The position numbers and the translations under genes were made by a program. A stretch of DNA of 64,000 bases from Seribacter sp963934295 (GTDB lineage Bacteria; Verrucomicrobiota; Verrucomicrobiia; Opitutales; Seribacteraceae), in contig CAWVXY010000001.1 in NCBI GenBank assembly GCA_963934295.1, positions 134,661 through 198,660 of the forward strand. Reading direction: 5' to 3'. Shown here one piece after another: positions 26,177-34,965 of the stretch. The notes below the pieces were generated by a model. The model had not been told where the DNA came from. It saw only the letters and a program-made list of their open reading frames with translations, and did no database searches. The first letter of the stretch is position 1. The number at the start of each line of letters is the position of its first letter.

Positions 26177-29029
26177 TTAATTAAGATATCTAAAATCCAA
26201 ACATGCAAAAAGAGAATGCACAAGACCTTCCATTGCTTTTGAACTTATTTTCCCATTTAGGCTTTGGCCTAAATAACCATTAATGAATTTTATTTCTTCA
26301 TCATGCGGACCACGGCCAAGGCAGCTCAAAAAAGCCAATTTAATCTTGTCGGCCTCATCTACATTCTGGTGAACCAGAATTTTTTTGGCAGTAAGTTCAG
26401 ATTGCTTCATTACAAAGTCATTATTCATCATATACAATGCTTGGGTGGGAACTGTACTGGTGTTACGATTACCAGAAACCAATCCAGGGTTTGGATAATC
26501 AAATACATCAAAAATTTCCGGAACTTTATTTCGATCAATTTTTTCAAATAATGAGCGGTTTTGGTTCACCTTGGAGTTTTTAAAAGAAATCTGCCCACTG
26601 GCCAAAAGCATGGCGTCCCGAATCGCTTCCGCTTCCAATCTTCGTCGGTTATGCCTGGAAAAAAGTTGATTCTCAGGATCCTCCTTTAATACATATGTAG
26701 AAGCGGAAGAGGACATTTGATAGGTACTCGACAGAACAATCTTACGGATGAGTGCTTTGGTGGACCATTTTTTATCAATGAAAAACTGAGCGAGATAATT
26801 CAAAAGTTCAGGGTGGGTAGGACGATTACCCATTTCTCCGAAATTGTCTGGACTCGCCACGATTCCACGACCAAACAGATGGTGCCACACTCGATTGACA
26901 AATACTCGTGCAGTAAGAGGGTTTTGGGGAGATGATATCCAACGTGCAAGTTCCAATCGACCGCTTGATGATTCCGGGATCTGAGGATAAGGGGACAAAT
27001 TTTCAGGCGTTGCGACGACCAAAAAACCCCGCGGAACAATCGGTCCCAAATTACGTATCCCCCCCCGAAGATGGATATGCCCATCACCCACTTCTTTCTG
27101 CTCCAAAACGGACATGACCTTTTGAACTTTAGGCGGCTTTTTCTCTTTATGGTCCTCAATAGCTTTTTTCCATTCAGCAACTTGTTTTTCTGCGTTCTTA
27201 ATCTGAATTTTTACCCTTGTTTTATCCTCAGAATCAACTGCGGGTAATCGAGAACGATCAGCAATGGATTCTTTAATTACCGGTACCAGACGAATCGCAT
27301 CCGCGATAACCACTTTCGTTGTTCCTTCGGTTGTAATCTGGACAACATCCCTCTTTCTCTTATCGAAATTAAATTTTCCAACGGACTTAAATGAACCAAG
27401 TATATTTGGGGCTTTAGTTTGATCAATGTAGATTTTCTGTTCACCATCCGCATGCATAACAGTCACCGGAGTTCTCTTCGACCGATTTGGTCCACTAGTA
27501 TAAGAGACTTGCACATCATATTCTCCCTGATGTGGAATGTTTGCTGAAAAGGTAATCGATTTGTTACCCTTGTCCTTATTATCATCGTGCAAATATCGTT
27601 TTCCAACAAAACCATTATTATGGGTGGAAGAAATCCATTTTCCTGAAAATTTGGCATCTGAATCATCCACAATCACTCCATCAAGGGAAAGTGGATCCAA
27701 AAATCTTTGCCTGGTATGCGAAATTACCTTTTCGCCTCCCAATGACTTCAATGCTGAAAGGGCTTCTTTTAATTTCTTCTCAAAGGAGGCCAAGATCTTG
27801 TTATGTTCTTTTCTCTGTATGCTAAACTCATCACGCAATTCTCTTTCGTGAAAACCGGCTACATTTCCCGGAACTAAACTATTAGTGCTTCGAAAGATAC
27901 CCGCCATTGAATAGTAGTCTTTTGTTGGAATCGGATCAAAAGGGTGATCATGACAACGGGCACACCCCATCGTAATACCCATAAATGCACTCCCGACCGT
28001 ACTAAGCTGTTCGTCAACCACCTCCATTCTCAAGAGTTCTTTATCCTGCAATTCGTAGTTATGGGGACCGAGAGCCAAAAATCCCGTACCCGTTAAATTT
28101 TCATTATACTCAGAGTCGGAGTTTGCGGGGATCAAATCTCCGGCAATTTGCTCGATAATAAAACGGTCAAACGGTTTGTCCTTATTAAAACTATCAATCA
28201 CATAGTCACGATATCGACTTGCATTTGGAAATGGGTTATTACGTCCACCACCAGTCGTATCTGCGTAACGAGCCACATCCAACCAATGACGCCCCCATCG
28301 TTCTCCAAACCTTTTTGAATTAAGTAGTTTATCCACCAACCTAGAATATGAACCAGAGGAACGATCCGAAATAAAGGCTTTGATTTGATCAGGACTTGGC
28401 GGAAGTCCGGTTAAATCGAAATAAACTCTCCTAAGTAATGTGTTTTGATCAGCTTGCATAGCTGGGCTTAGCTTCTTAGATTCCAATTTTTCTAAAATAA
28501 AATAGTCTATAGGCTCATTGGGCCAGTTCTTTAAATGTACGCTGGGTAATGGTTGATCTTCTATCGCCTTAAATGCCCAATATTTGCGCCCCTCAACTAA
28601 TCCCTTGACCTGAAATTGTTTTCCCTTTGTTACAATCCCAATTTTCTCTTCTCGTGGATCACTGGCCCCGCTAATAATCCAATTTTCAATATCCGTAATT
28701 TCTTCCTCAGACAACTTTCTATCTGGTGGCATACGCAGATCATTACTCCTGTAGCGTATAGCTTTAATCAGAACGCTACTATGGGGGTCACCCGGAAGAA
28801 TCACCGGTCCATTGTCTCCACCTTTCATCCATCCATCCCTTCTGTCAAGAAGCAAATTTCCTTTAAGTTTTTTGGATTCTTCAGAATGACATTCGTAGCA
28901 ATTTCTTACCAAGATTGGTCTTATCTTTTTTTCAAAAAAATCAAACTTTTTTGACTCATTCCCCCATGAATGATCCGTCAAAAGTAGAATCAAAAAAAGG
29001 GGTAGTAAAATCGAAGATAAAATATTCAT
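26177..29029 (-). CDS. PSCyt1 / DUF1549 / DUF1553 protein with inserted golvesin-like domain
   Basis: A 950-aa secreted protein. After a signal peptide (about 1-23) comes a planctomycete-type cytochrome domain with haem motif CYECH (44-48) and RMPPDRKLS. DUF1549 follows (about 165-390; RRVYFDLTGLPPSP, GERWGRHWLDVARYADT) and contains a second haem motif CARCH near 355. Between DUF1549 and DUF1553 lies a beta-rich segment (about 480-615; GKRYLHDDNKDKGN, VVIADAIRLVP) like the golvesin/xanthan-lyase carbohydrate-binding module. DUF1553 (about 690-930; NPLTARVFVNRVWHHLFGRG) ends the protein. The architecture is common in Planctomycetes and Verrucomicrobia; a role in polysaccharide handling is proposed for the group but unproven. 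It is followed by the DUF1501 gene. Confidence 0.9.
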   Translation of the reverse strand: MNILSSILLPLFLILLLTDHSWGNESKKFDFFEKKIRPILVRNCYECHSEESKKLKGNLLLDRRDGWMKGGDNGPVILPGDPHSSVLIKAIRYRSNDLRMPPDRKLSEEEITDIENWIISGASDPREEKIGIVTKGKQFQVKGLVEGRKYWAFKAIEDQPLPSVHLKNWPNEPIDYFILEKLESKKLSPAMQADQNTLLRRVYFDLTGLPPSPDQIKAFISDRSSGSYSRLVDKLLNSKRFGERWGRHWLDVARYADTTGGGRNNPFPNASRYRDYVIDSFNKDKPFDRFIIEQIAGDLIPANSDSEYNENLTGTGFLALGPHNYELQDKELLRMEVVDEQLSTVGSAFMGITMGCARCHDHPFDPIPTKDYYSMAGIFRSTNSLVPGNVAGFHERELRDEFSIQRKEHNKILASFEKKLKEALSALKSLGGEKVISHTRQRFLDPLSLDGVIVDDSDAKFSGKWISSTHNNGFVGKRYLHDDNKDKGNKSITFSANIPHQGEYDVQVSYTSGPNRSKRTPVTVMHADGEQKIYIDQTKAPNILGSFKSVGKFNFDKRKRDVVQITTEGTTKVVIADAIRLVPVIKESIADRSRLPAVDSEDKTRVKIQIKNAEKQVAEWKKAIEDHKEKKPPKVQKVMSVLEQKEVGDGHIHLRGGIRNLGPIVPRGFLVVATPENLSPYPQIPESSSGRLELARWISSPQNPLTARVFVNRVWHHLFGRGIVASPDNFGEMGNRPTHPELLNYLAQFFIDKKWSTKALIRKIVLSSTYQMSSSASTYVLKEDPENQLFSRHNRRRLEAEAIRDAMLLASGQISFKNSKVNQNRSLFEKIDRNKVPEIFDVFDYPNPGLVSGNRNTSTVPTQALYMMNNDFVMKQSELTAKKILVHQNVDEADKIKLAFLSCLGRGPHDEEIKFINGYLGQSLNGKISSKAMEGLVHSLFACLDFRYLN

Positions 29030-29172
29030 TTCAAAGAATACCTTTTAGTCGAATTTACAGAGAATTTATAGTCAAACAAGTTTTGAGTGAATTCCAAACT
29101 TTTAAAACCAAAGATCAACCCAAATAAAACGCTTTGGAGAGATAAATTTTCGTATTAAAACGAATTTGAAAG

Positions 29173-29191
29173 TTCCGTTAAATTAACGGAA
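29173..29191. promoter_or_regulatory. Perfect 9-1-9 palindrome between deiminase and PSCyt1 genes
   Basis: The arms TTCCGTTAA and TTAACGGAA flank a single A. It lies 144 bp upstream of the PSCyt1/DUF1501 pair and about 55 bp beyond the stop of the deiminase gene. It could be an operator for a dimeric repressor or, if folded, a weak terminator; no U-run follows on the minus strand. Confidence 0.4.
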
Positions 29192-29246
29192 TGCTTTATT
29201 ACACAATGTGTTTCAAAAATTCTGTTTAAATTTATTTAAATTTGAA

Positions 29247-30584
29247 CTAATTCTTATTTTCTTGCGGTCGAGGAAATGCTTTTTCCTGCAGCCCATCAAT
29301 TGAAATAAATTGGGGAATATTATAGCTGATACAATGTAGTTGGCCACGCAATGCTACCAAACTGCCACAATCTATTCGCTTAACTTCCCAATCCGGGGGC
29401 AATAAAGATCTATAAACTTCCTCCGCTTGATCTTCTAATACAGGATCCACATCGCTGAAAGATGGCATCAGTAAAACACCATTAGCCATGATCACATTCG
29501 TGTAAGAACGCCAATCATTTCCCCATTTCGGAGGCATAGGAATTCGCTTTACTTTAATTGGGCCAGCTGAGGTGCTAAGAGAAGAAACTAGTTTTGCCGT
29601 TTCGTCCAAGCGTGCACTGTTTTCAGAATCAATGGATGGGGGAATTTCAGCTATTACAGCAAGATTTTTCCCTAACATAGTCATAAACATGTCTAAGTGC
29701 CCATTAGGCTCGCCAATAAGAGGATGGACAGCAATAACTCCATTTACCCCAAGGTAATCATTAAACATGGTGATTAACTGTTTATGAGTAAAATGCCCCT
29801 CCTTATTAACGGATATAGTTTTGGAGGATGTTAAGAGCAAACCATCGCCATTACTAATAAAATTGCCTCCTTCCAAAACTAACGGTATCGACCTCACCGG
29901 GAGACCGAGTGAGCGAGCCAATTCGAAACCCATAAAATCATCCTGCTTGCGATCCTCCCTCATCCTTCGAGTGTGATACTTTGCATCGACCATAAGAGCA
30001 CGATCATCATCATATCGAAGAATAAAAGGAGCATAATCTCGAATCCAAATGGAATTGGACGGGATGACCAAAAATCGCATAGCATGAGGGGGTAATCCAA
30101 TACTGCGAATTAATTCTGCCCCTCGTAGGGCTTGCGTTTCTGAACCAACAACTCCAAAAAGAGGGACTCTATTCCCAATAGCTTTAGCAATGTCTCCGTA
30201 AAGTTTGGGCATAAGATGAATCTGGTTTTGACAACCGATCAAGATTGCAGATTGCTTTCTAAACTCTGCTACTGGAAAAAAATCTTCAGGCTCAGAAACC
30301 TTAGTAGAAATTCGGACCGCTGAATGTGCATTAACTGGAAAAGAAGATTTAGGTAAATTCTTACTGGGGATATACTTTGCTCCGCTATATACACCTCCCA
30401 AGAAAATTAATATCGCAAAAAGTGAATACCCGTAATGAGAAAATTTTCGAAAGGATTTATTTTCAAGCGGAATTGGGCTGGACTGGGTTGCTGAATTACT
30501 TGTAGTGGAATTTTCCAGCCGCTTGGTTCCAGTGGGTTTGTTCTTCTTTGTTGAATTTTCTCCAAATCTTTGCTTCCTCTTCAC
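29247..30584 (-). CDS. Membrane-anchored agmatine/peptidyl-arginine deiminase family protein
   Basis: A 445-aa member of the guanidino-group-modifying family (PF04371, PAD_porph). Catalytic residues are visible: Asp in WIRDYAPF (near 181), Glu-Gly-Gly-Asn in LEGGNF (near 236), His in NGHLDMF, and the nucleophilic Cys in RGQLHCISYN (near 417). The first 70 residues are a basic, Ser/Thr/Asn-rich head and one transmembrane helix (about 50-68), so the enzyme faces the periplasm. That differs from cytoplasmic agmatine deiminase and recalls exported peptidyl-arginine deiminases. Substrate unresolved. The gene stands alone. Confidence 0.82.
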   Translation of the reverse strand: MKRKQRFGENSTKKNKPTGTKRLENSTTSNSATQSSPIPLENKSFRKFSHYGYSLFAILIFLGGVYSGAKYIPSKNLPKSSFPVNAHSAVRISTKVSEPEDFFPVAEFRKQSAILIGCQNQIHLMPKLYGDIAKAIGNRVPLFGVVGSETQALRGAELIRSIGLPPHAMRFLVIPSNSIWIRDYAPFILRYDDDRALMVDAKYHTRRMREDRKQDDFMGFELARSLGLPVRSIPLVLEGGNFISNGDGLLLTSSKTISVNKEGHFTHKQLITMFNDYLGVNGVIAVHPLIGEPNGHLDMFMTMLGKNLAVIAEIPPSIDSENSARLDETAKLVSSLSTSAGPIKVKRIPMPPKWGNDWRSYTNVIMANGVLLMPSFSDVDPVLEDQAEEVYRSLLPPDWEVKRIDCGSLVALRGQLHCISYNIPQFISIDGLQEKAFPRPQENKN

Positions 30585-31161
30585 AATTAAAAAGCAGAGG
30601 TGGAAACTTCCACTTTACTAAAGCTATTTATAGAATTTATCTCTTTAGAGATAATTTTTTTTGCGAGAAAATTAGATATGAGAATAAATAAAAAAGAAAA
30701 TAATTGCATGTAGGTTCAGCTGGCACGGAAAACCAATTTGTATTTTTAATAGTAAAGTTAAACAAAAAATCGTAAATTTTTTCTACTGGTTACAATAGAT
30801 TAATTTATCTAGTTTAGGACAAATATTGTATAAATTTTTAAAAATAAAACAACCTAAATGAGATGATAAACTCTTCTGGTAAATTACTTAGCTTGCTAAA
30901 TTTAGAAAAAGCTAAGTAACAAGGCTACTATGAACCATGGCCAATTTATTTTCTCAATCTAAATTAGAATTAACTCTGCTCGAGTACCATCTATTGTTAC
31001 ATCTTAACAAAACACGGTAATTAAAATTAAAACTAGTGTAAATTCAATCCAACCGACAGAATAATGAAAGATAAGAAAATTATTTTTTTCGCTAAGAAGA
31101 ACTGAATTCAAAATGTTTAGCTAATGCTAACATTCCATTTAATTATAAGAAGATACAGCTA
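30585..31161. other. AT-rich intergenic region with one long hairpin
   Basis: About 580 bp without a convincing open frame. The only clear structure is an inverted repeat with perfect 11-bp arms (TTACTTAGCTT at 30884-30894 and its complement at 30909-30919). Its 14-nt loop contains a further palindrome, CTAAATTTAG. The rest is AT-rich and may hold the promoter of the deiminase gene. Confidence 0.5.
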
Positions 31162-31266
31162 CTATCTTTTAGCAGCTTTTTTTAATTTTTTCGCTTCCTT
31201 CTTTTCCTTTTGTGTTTTGCCAGCTTTCTTTTTGACTTCTTTCTTTGCGTTTTGCCCCTTTGCCAT
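31162..31266 (-). CDS. 34-residue lysine-rich basic protein
   Basis: A mini-gene read directly from the sequence: ATG at 31266, TAG at 31162-31164, 34 codons. The product starts MAKGQNAKKEVKK and ends KKAAKR; about half the residues are Lys or Arg, with interspersed Glu and Ala, and no hydrophobic core. I recall similar very short MxKGQNxKK proteins in other bacteria but cannot cite a characterised one. It lies about 120 bp downstream of cspA on the same strand, with a hairpin between them. A nucleic-acid or ribosome-binding role is a guess from charge alone. Confidence 0.6.
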   Translation of the reverse strand: MAKGQNAKKEVKKKAGKTQKEKKEAKKLKKAAKR

Positions 31267-31297
31267 AAAATTATTTTCTATTTAGTGAACCAAAGTA

Positions 31298-31329
31298 AAG
31301 CATTCCTGTCACAAACAACAGAAATGCTT
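31298..31329 (-). terminator. Hairpin downstream of cspA
   Basis: On the minus strand the arms AAGCATTTCTGT and ACAGGAATGCTT pair over 12 bp with one G-U wobble around a 9-nt loop. It begins about 55 nt after the cspA stop. The U-run that follows is weak on the minus strand, so it may be a leaky terminator or a 3'-end stabiliser in front of the lysine-rich mini-gene. On the plus strand a run of six T follows instead. Confidence 0.5.
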
Positions 31330-31384
31330 ATCTTTTTTAGAATGAGTTTAGATGGTAGCTTTCACTACCTTTAAAAAAGTTTAT

Positions 31385-31591
31385 TTAAGCAGGAACAACA
31401 TTCTTCGCACAAGGTCCTTTCTGTCCAGTACCTTCCTCATACTCCACTTCCTGACCATCGTTTAATGTGGCATATCCATCGCCACTTTTAATTTCAGAAT
31501 GATGAACGAAAAGATCATCCCCTCCACCCTCTGGTGTAATGAAACCGAAACCTTTATCTGAATTGAACCACTTTACTGTACCTTTGCTCAT
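31385..31591 (-). CDS. Cold shock protein
   Basis: A 68-aa single cold-shock domain with both RNA-binding motifs, KGFGFITP (RNP1-type) and DLFVHHS (RNP2-type), after the usual start SKGTVKWFN. Such proteins melt RNA structure and act as RNA chaperones or antiterminators. Upstream, the 5' untranslated region carries a 9-bp hairpin that ends about 20 nt before the start codon. Confidence 0.95.
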   Translation of the reverse strand: MSKGTVKWFNSDKGFGFITPEGGGDDLFVHHSEIKSGDGYATLNDGQEVEYEEGTGQKGPCAKNVVPA

Positions 31592-31935
31592 TATTACTAT
31601 CTCTATATTGTTGGTGAATTGTAAGGATTATCGTACTTTCGAATTCACCACTCGAAGTAAAATTTGAATTGTTACAAACTTTGAAAAATAACCGGAGATA
31701 TAAATCATAGTAATGTTTTAAAAGGCTATATGGTTGTTAATTTCTATCAAATAGCAATCCTAAACCCCATATTGTTAAATTTTAACCCTAACATTAAATT
31801 CGGTACCCAGAAAAACTTAAGGTTCTAAAATGTCATACAGGATTCAAAAAAGTTAACATCTCAATAAAAGTTTTAAGGGAATAGTGATTTTGTATTTCTA
31901 TTACCTAAAATGCTCTTTAGGGCCTTCCTCGAAAT
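31592..31935. other. Intergenic region holding the cspA leader
   Basis: About 340 bp between the cold shock gene and the end of the sulfatase gene. Besides the hairpin at 31612-31650 it is AT-rich and I see no open frame or RNA gene. The cspA promoter should lie here on the minus strand. Confidence 0.5.
31612..31650 (-). promoter_or_regulatory. Hairpin in the cspA 5' leader
   Basis: Perfect 9-bp arms TGGTGAATT and AATTCACCA surround a 21-nt loop. In the minus-strand transcript it would end 20 nt before the AUG, just ahead of an AGAGA Shine-Dalgarno-like stretch. Cold-shock leaders often fold to control translation with temperature, so a regulatory role is plausible but inferred. Confidence 0.45.
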
Positions 31936-33429
31936 TTACAGTTTTGGTGATTTCCAGCTCGGAATTCCTCCTTTTTTCAACTGTTTCGCATGTAAAACAT
32001 GATAGGGCTGACTTGGGGACATTGGTACCTCCTCATTCACCATAAGGGGGCGGGTTTCCTTCCAAAACTTTTCGTAAGCTAACCGCATCGACTGGACTAC
32101 TTTGGGATTTTTGTCCGCAATATCCAAAAGTTGCGAAGGATCTTTCTTCATATCGTAGAGCTTGTTCTCTACTAGGCGAAAACGCTCGTTCCTAACCGCA
32201 AAACGCTTCCACATATGATCAGTCGGTTCGGAACCGGTTTTCCAACGGGCACCCTGCGTAAAAAGATAGCGGTCCTTCCACTTGGCTTGTGGATTTTTGA
32301 TTAGGGGCAGGAGGCTCCGTCCCTCGACTTGCCCCTTGGGTAACTGGTCAATACCCACAATATCAGCAAGTGTGGGTAAAAGATCAATATGAGCGGAAAT
32401 TCTTTCAACCACTTGGTCGGCTGCGAATTTGCCTGGCCAACGAACAAAAAATGGCACGCGAACCCCACCTTCATCAGCCGAACTTTTTGCACCCTTCATC
32501 CCCGCATTGAAACCTTCCATAGGCTTGCCGTCCTTGGACATACCAAGCTTGGAGCCTTCTCGTACCATTCCCCCAACTGAGCCATTATCGGACATAAAAA
32601 TAAGGATTGTGTCCTTGGCGAGGTTCCATTCGTCGAGCTTGCTCATAAGCCGCCCCATATTCTGATCGATGTTTTCTATCATTCCATAGAATCCGGCATC
32701 TCTTTCGGAGAAACCAAGATCAGTAAATCGTTTTGCATTTTGGGGCGGAGCAATAAAAGGGCCATGCGGAGCATTCGTCGTGATATAGGCAAAGAAGGGT
32801 TTTCCTTGGTCTTTCATTTTTTTCATCCATCCCATTCCTGCGGTGAAAAATAAGTCGGTGCAATAGCCCTGAGTCTTTACAAAGGAACCATTGTGACGAA
32901 TGGTTGGATTAAAATATTTATTACCCGGAACATCAGCACATGAGCAATTAAATCTCTGTCCAATTCCACCTGCTCCATGGATAAAGGCTTCGTCAAAACC
33001 GCGCTTGTGTGGTTGATAGGGCTCCTCGTCCCCTAAATGCCACTTTCCAAATATCCCGGAAACATAGCCCGCCTTCGATAATACCTGAGGGAGGGTCACC
33101 GTGCTTAATGCCATCCTTTCCCTTTCTAAAATGGTGTGGGTAATTCCATTTTTCATGGGGTGACGGCCCGACATGAGGGCAGCTCGGGTGGGCGAGCAGG
33201 TGGGACTGACCAGAAACCTTTCAAAGCGGGTGCTTTGGCCGTGTAACTTATCCAAGTTTGGAGTTTTAATCCATGGATTTCCGTGCTTTCCAATAGGGCC
33301 ATAACCTTGGTCATCAGTGATCATAAGTACAATATTGGGCTTGGATCCAAAGGGTAACTCCTTACAAAACAGGTTTAATATTCCTGGAAAAAGAGATAAG
33401 AAAATAAGAAATGATGTTCTTGGTGTCAT
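31936..33429 (-). CDS. Secreted sulfatase, type I (Cys formylglycine)
   Basis: A 497-aa arylsulfatase-family hydrolase that removes sulfate esters, probably from polysaccharide. The ATG at 33429 (MTPRTSF) is chosen because a signal peptide follows directly; an ATG at 33474 would put 15 polar residues in front. Metal-binding start NIVLMITDDQGYG is followed by the formylglycine motif CSPTRAALMSGRHP with Cys78 from the chosen start. Later family motifs are GKWHLGD and ILIFMSDNGS. It needs a formylglycine-generating enzyme, which is not in the window. It is monocistronic and divergent from the SHD1-like gene. Confidence 0.92.
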   Translation of the reverse strand: MTPRTSFLIFLSLFPGILNLFCKELPFGSKPNIVLMITDDQGYGPIGKHGNPWIKTPNLDKLHGQSTRFERFLVSPTCSPTRAALMSGRHPMKNGITHTILERERMALSTVTLPQVLSKAGYVSGIFGKWHLGDEEPYQPHKRGFDEAFIHGAGGIGQRFNCSCADVPGNKYFNPTIRHNGSFVKTQGYCTDLFFTAGMGWMKKMKDQGKPFFAYITTNAPHGPFIAPPQNAKRFTDLGFSERDAGFYGMIENIDQNMGRLMSKLDEWNLAKDTILIFMSDNGSVGGMVREGSKLGMSKDGKPMEGFNAGMKGAKSSADEGGVRVPFFVRWPGKFAADQVVERISAHIDLLPTLADIVGIDQLPKGQVEGRSLLPLIKNPQAKWKDRYLFTQGARWKTGSEPTDHMWKRFAVRNERFRLVENKLYDMKKDPSQLLDIADKNPKVVQSMRLAYEKFWKETRPLMVNEEVPMSPSQPYHVLHAKQLKKGGIPSWKSPKL

Positions 33430-33557
33430 GAATGTTTGCTTAAATTTAAGTTGGTGGTTGAACAAACATATCAAAACCTGCCTTGACTATGCACAAGCAC
33501 AAAAACACCACCTTGCTGTTTGACCAATGAGAGGGTTTAGGGCTAACTTGTTATTTG

Positions 33558-34355
33558 ATGCCCTTTCTGAAGCATATAATAATACTATTTCTGCTAACTT
33601 CCTTTTTGCAGGCACACACATTTACTAGCTCAGATGGCGTTCGTAAAATCGAGGCTTCTATCACTTCCTACGATGAAAAATCTGAAATAGTTAGCATTGT
33701 TCGAAACGACGGGAAAAGTTTTAACAGTAAACTTTCCTTCTTCAGTGCCAAAGACCAAGCTTACATTTTGAAATGGTTAGAGGGAACCAAAGAAAACTAT
33801 CTCTATGTTGGGAAAGAATACCCCGGTCATCTTCAAATGTACCTTAAAATTTTAAATAGTGGGGGGATTGGCTACGGACAAACTATCCTATATCGGCCAG
33901 GCATGGCTCCCGTAATTATTGGAAACGGTGCCACTCCCTTTCTCGCCTGGGTGGACGGATACAATAAATTGGATCAGGCATATGGTCGATTTAATGCAAC
34001 AAGTATAAACTTTGATTTAATAGAAAAAAACTGGCGTGCGAGCATATCCTTTCAAACCGGTCGCACATTAATGCAATCACCTGGAGTAACGATAGTTCCA
34101 TCAGGAAATTTGTATGGTTTACCCAGCGTGAGTGGCCCCATTCTTTATCAACAACCGCAAAGGATTGTAATCATGGGTAAAAACCCTGACCCCAATTCCG
34201 TACTTGTCTTACCTCGTGGACCAGCTCCTGTTTTTATTAATCCTTACACAGGTGGCATGAATATGAATGGAATTGGGATAAATGGTGGAGCATATTCTGG
34301 GGTCACAAGAACATACTCTCGCGGAAGCGGAATATCAGTACGAATTAATCGATAA
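33558..34355 (+). CDS. Secreted SHD1-like domain protein, unknown function
   Basis: A 265-aa exported protein. A signal peptide (about 1-19) precedes a segment like the SLA1 homology domain 1 repeats seen in PVC bacteria (FTSSDGVRKIEASITSYD through FFSAKDQAYILKWL, about 21-75). The remaining ~190 residues are Gly/Asn/Pro-rich and beta-strand-like, with no match that I recognise. The ATG at 33558 is preferred to the TTG immediately before it. It is divergent from the sulfatase and followed by 610 bp without a good gene. Confidence 0.7.
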   Translation: MPFLKHIIILFLLTSFLQAHTFTSSDGVRKIEASITSYDEKSEIVSIVRNDGKSFNSKLSFFSAKDQAYILKWLEGTKENYLYVGKEYPGHLQMYLKILNSGGIGYGQTILYRPGMAPVIIGNGATPFLAWVDGYNKLDQAYGRFNATSINFDLIEKNWRASISFQTGRTLMQSPGVTIVPSGNLYGLPSVSGPILYQQPQRIVIMGKNPDPNSVLVLPRGPAPVFINPYTGGMNMNGIGINGGAYSGVTRTYSRGSGISVRINR

Positions 34356-34965
34356 TAAGCTCTGGTTCAAAATACATTTCTTCAGCATTATTGTTTTTGA
34401 TAGTTGAAAGAAATTTCAAGTTGTTATTGAAAGGTTCTGTTGACCCCTTTCATTTATATTTTTTTCCAACTCCAAGGTAATATTTTTGCGAAAAACAATG
34501 TATTCCTTGTTTGCCTATACGATTTATGGCCTGTCTCGAACTCGTTTAGGGAAAAGAATTCTCAGTTTAGAAATTTAAAAGCTGTAAACAAACCTATAAC
34601 CCATTTCATCGATATGATGATGAAATTTCAGTATTTGAACCTTCTGGCTATACACGCCGTACTGATCAATACGGAACTCGTGAAAATGTTATATTACTTA
34701 AACTCCCCAAAGTTAAAAGAAGCCATTGGATGCTGAGTTGTTTTGAAAAATGAAAATAAAAAGATGGGTGCTGCTAAAATATCGCATCATTCGGCCATAC
34801 CAGAAGGAAAGAATTCGGACGAAGGCACAATTTATGAAATGCCAAATTCCGTGGATCTGTTGATTTCATAAAGCTCAATCGATGCAAAACCTTACACGGA
34901 TTCAAAACATACAACAAAACGACCAATTTTAAATCACTAAATAATTATGGTAACCCACCTTTAAT
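34356..34965. other. Long intergenic region with a possible gene remnant
   Basis: 610 bp with no intact convincing gene. A 98-codon frame starting with TTG at 34440 looks spurious. A different frame (34571-34753) reads like the end of a protein. The stretch after it is broken in all frames. The promoter of the large gene that follows should lie near the right end. Confidence 0.5.
34571..34753 (+). pseudogene. Possible C-terminal gene remnant
   Basis: After a TAG at 34568 the frame stays open for 60 codons to a TGA, without a start codon. The reading has protein-like character: FHRYDDEISVFEPSGY, then RTDQYGTRENVILLKLP and SHWMLSCFEK. I do not recognise the family. Upstream DNA is closed in this frame, so if it was ever a gene it has been truncated or frameshifted. 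It could also be chance. Confidence 0.3.

Noticed and set aside
31366..31384. Short stem GGTAG/CTACC just after cspA as the terminator
   Set aside because: Only 5 bp; the 12-bp hairpin further downstream is a better candidate.
34440..34736. 98-codon frame starting with TTG in the gap before the SGNH/cupredoxin gene
   Set aside because: No Shine-Dalgarno, no recognisable motif, and a different overlapping frame reads more like protein.
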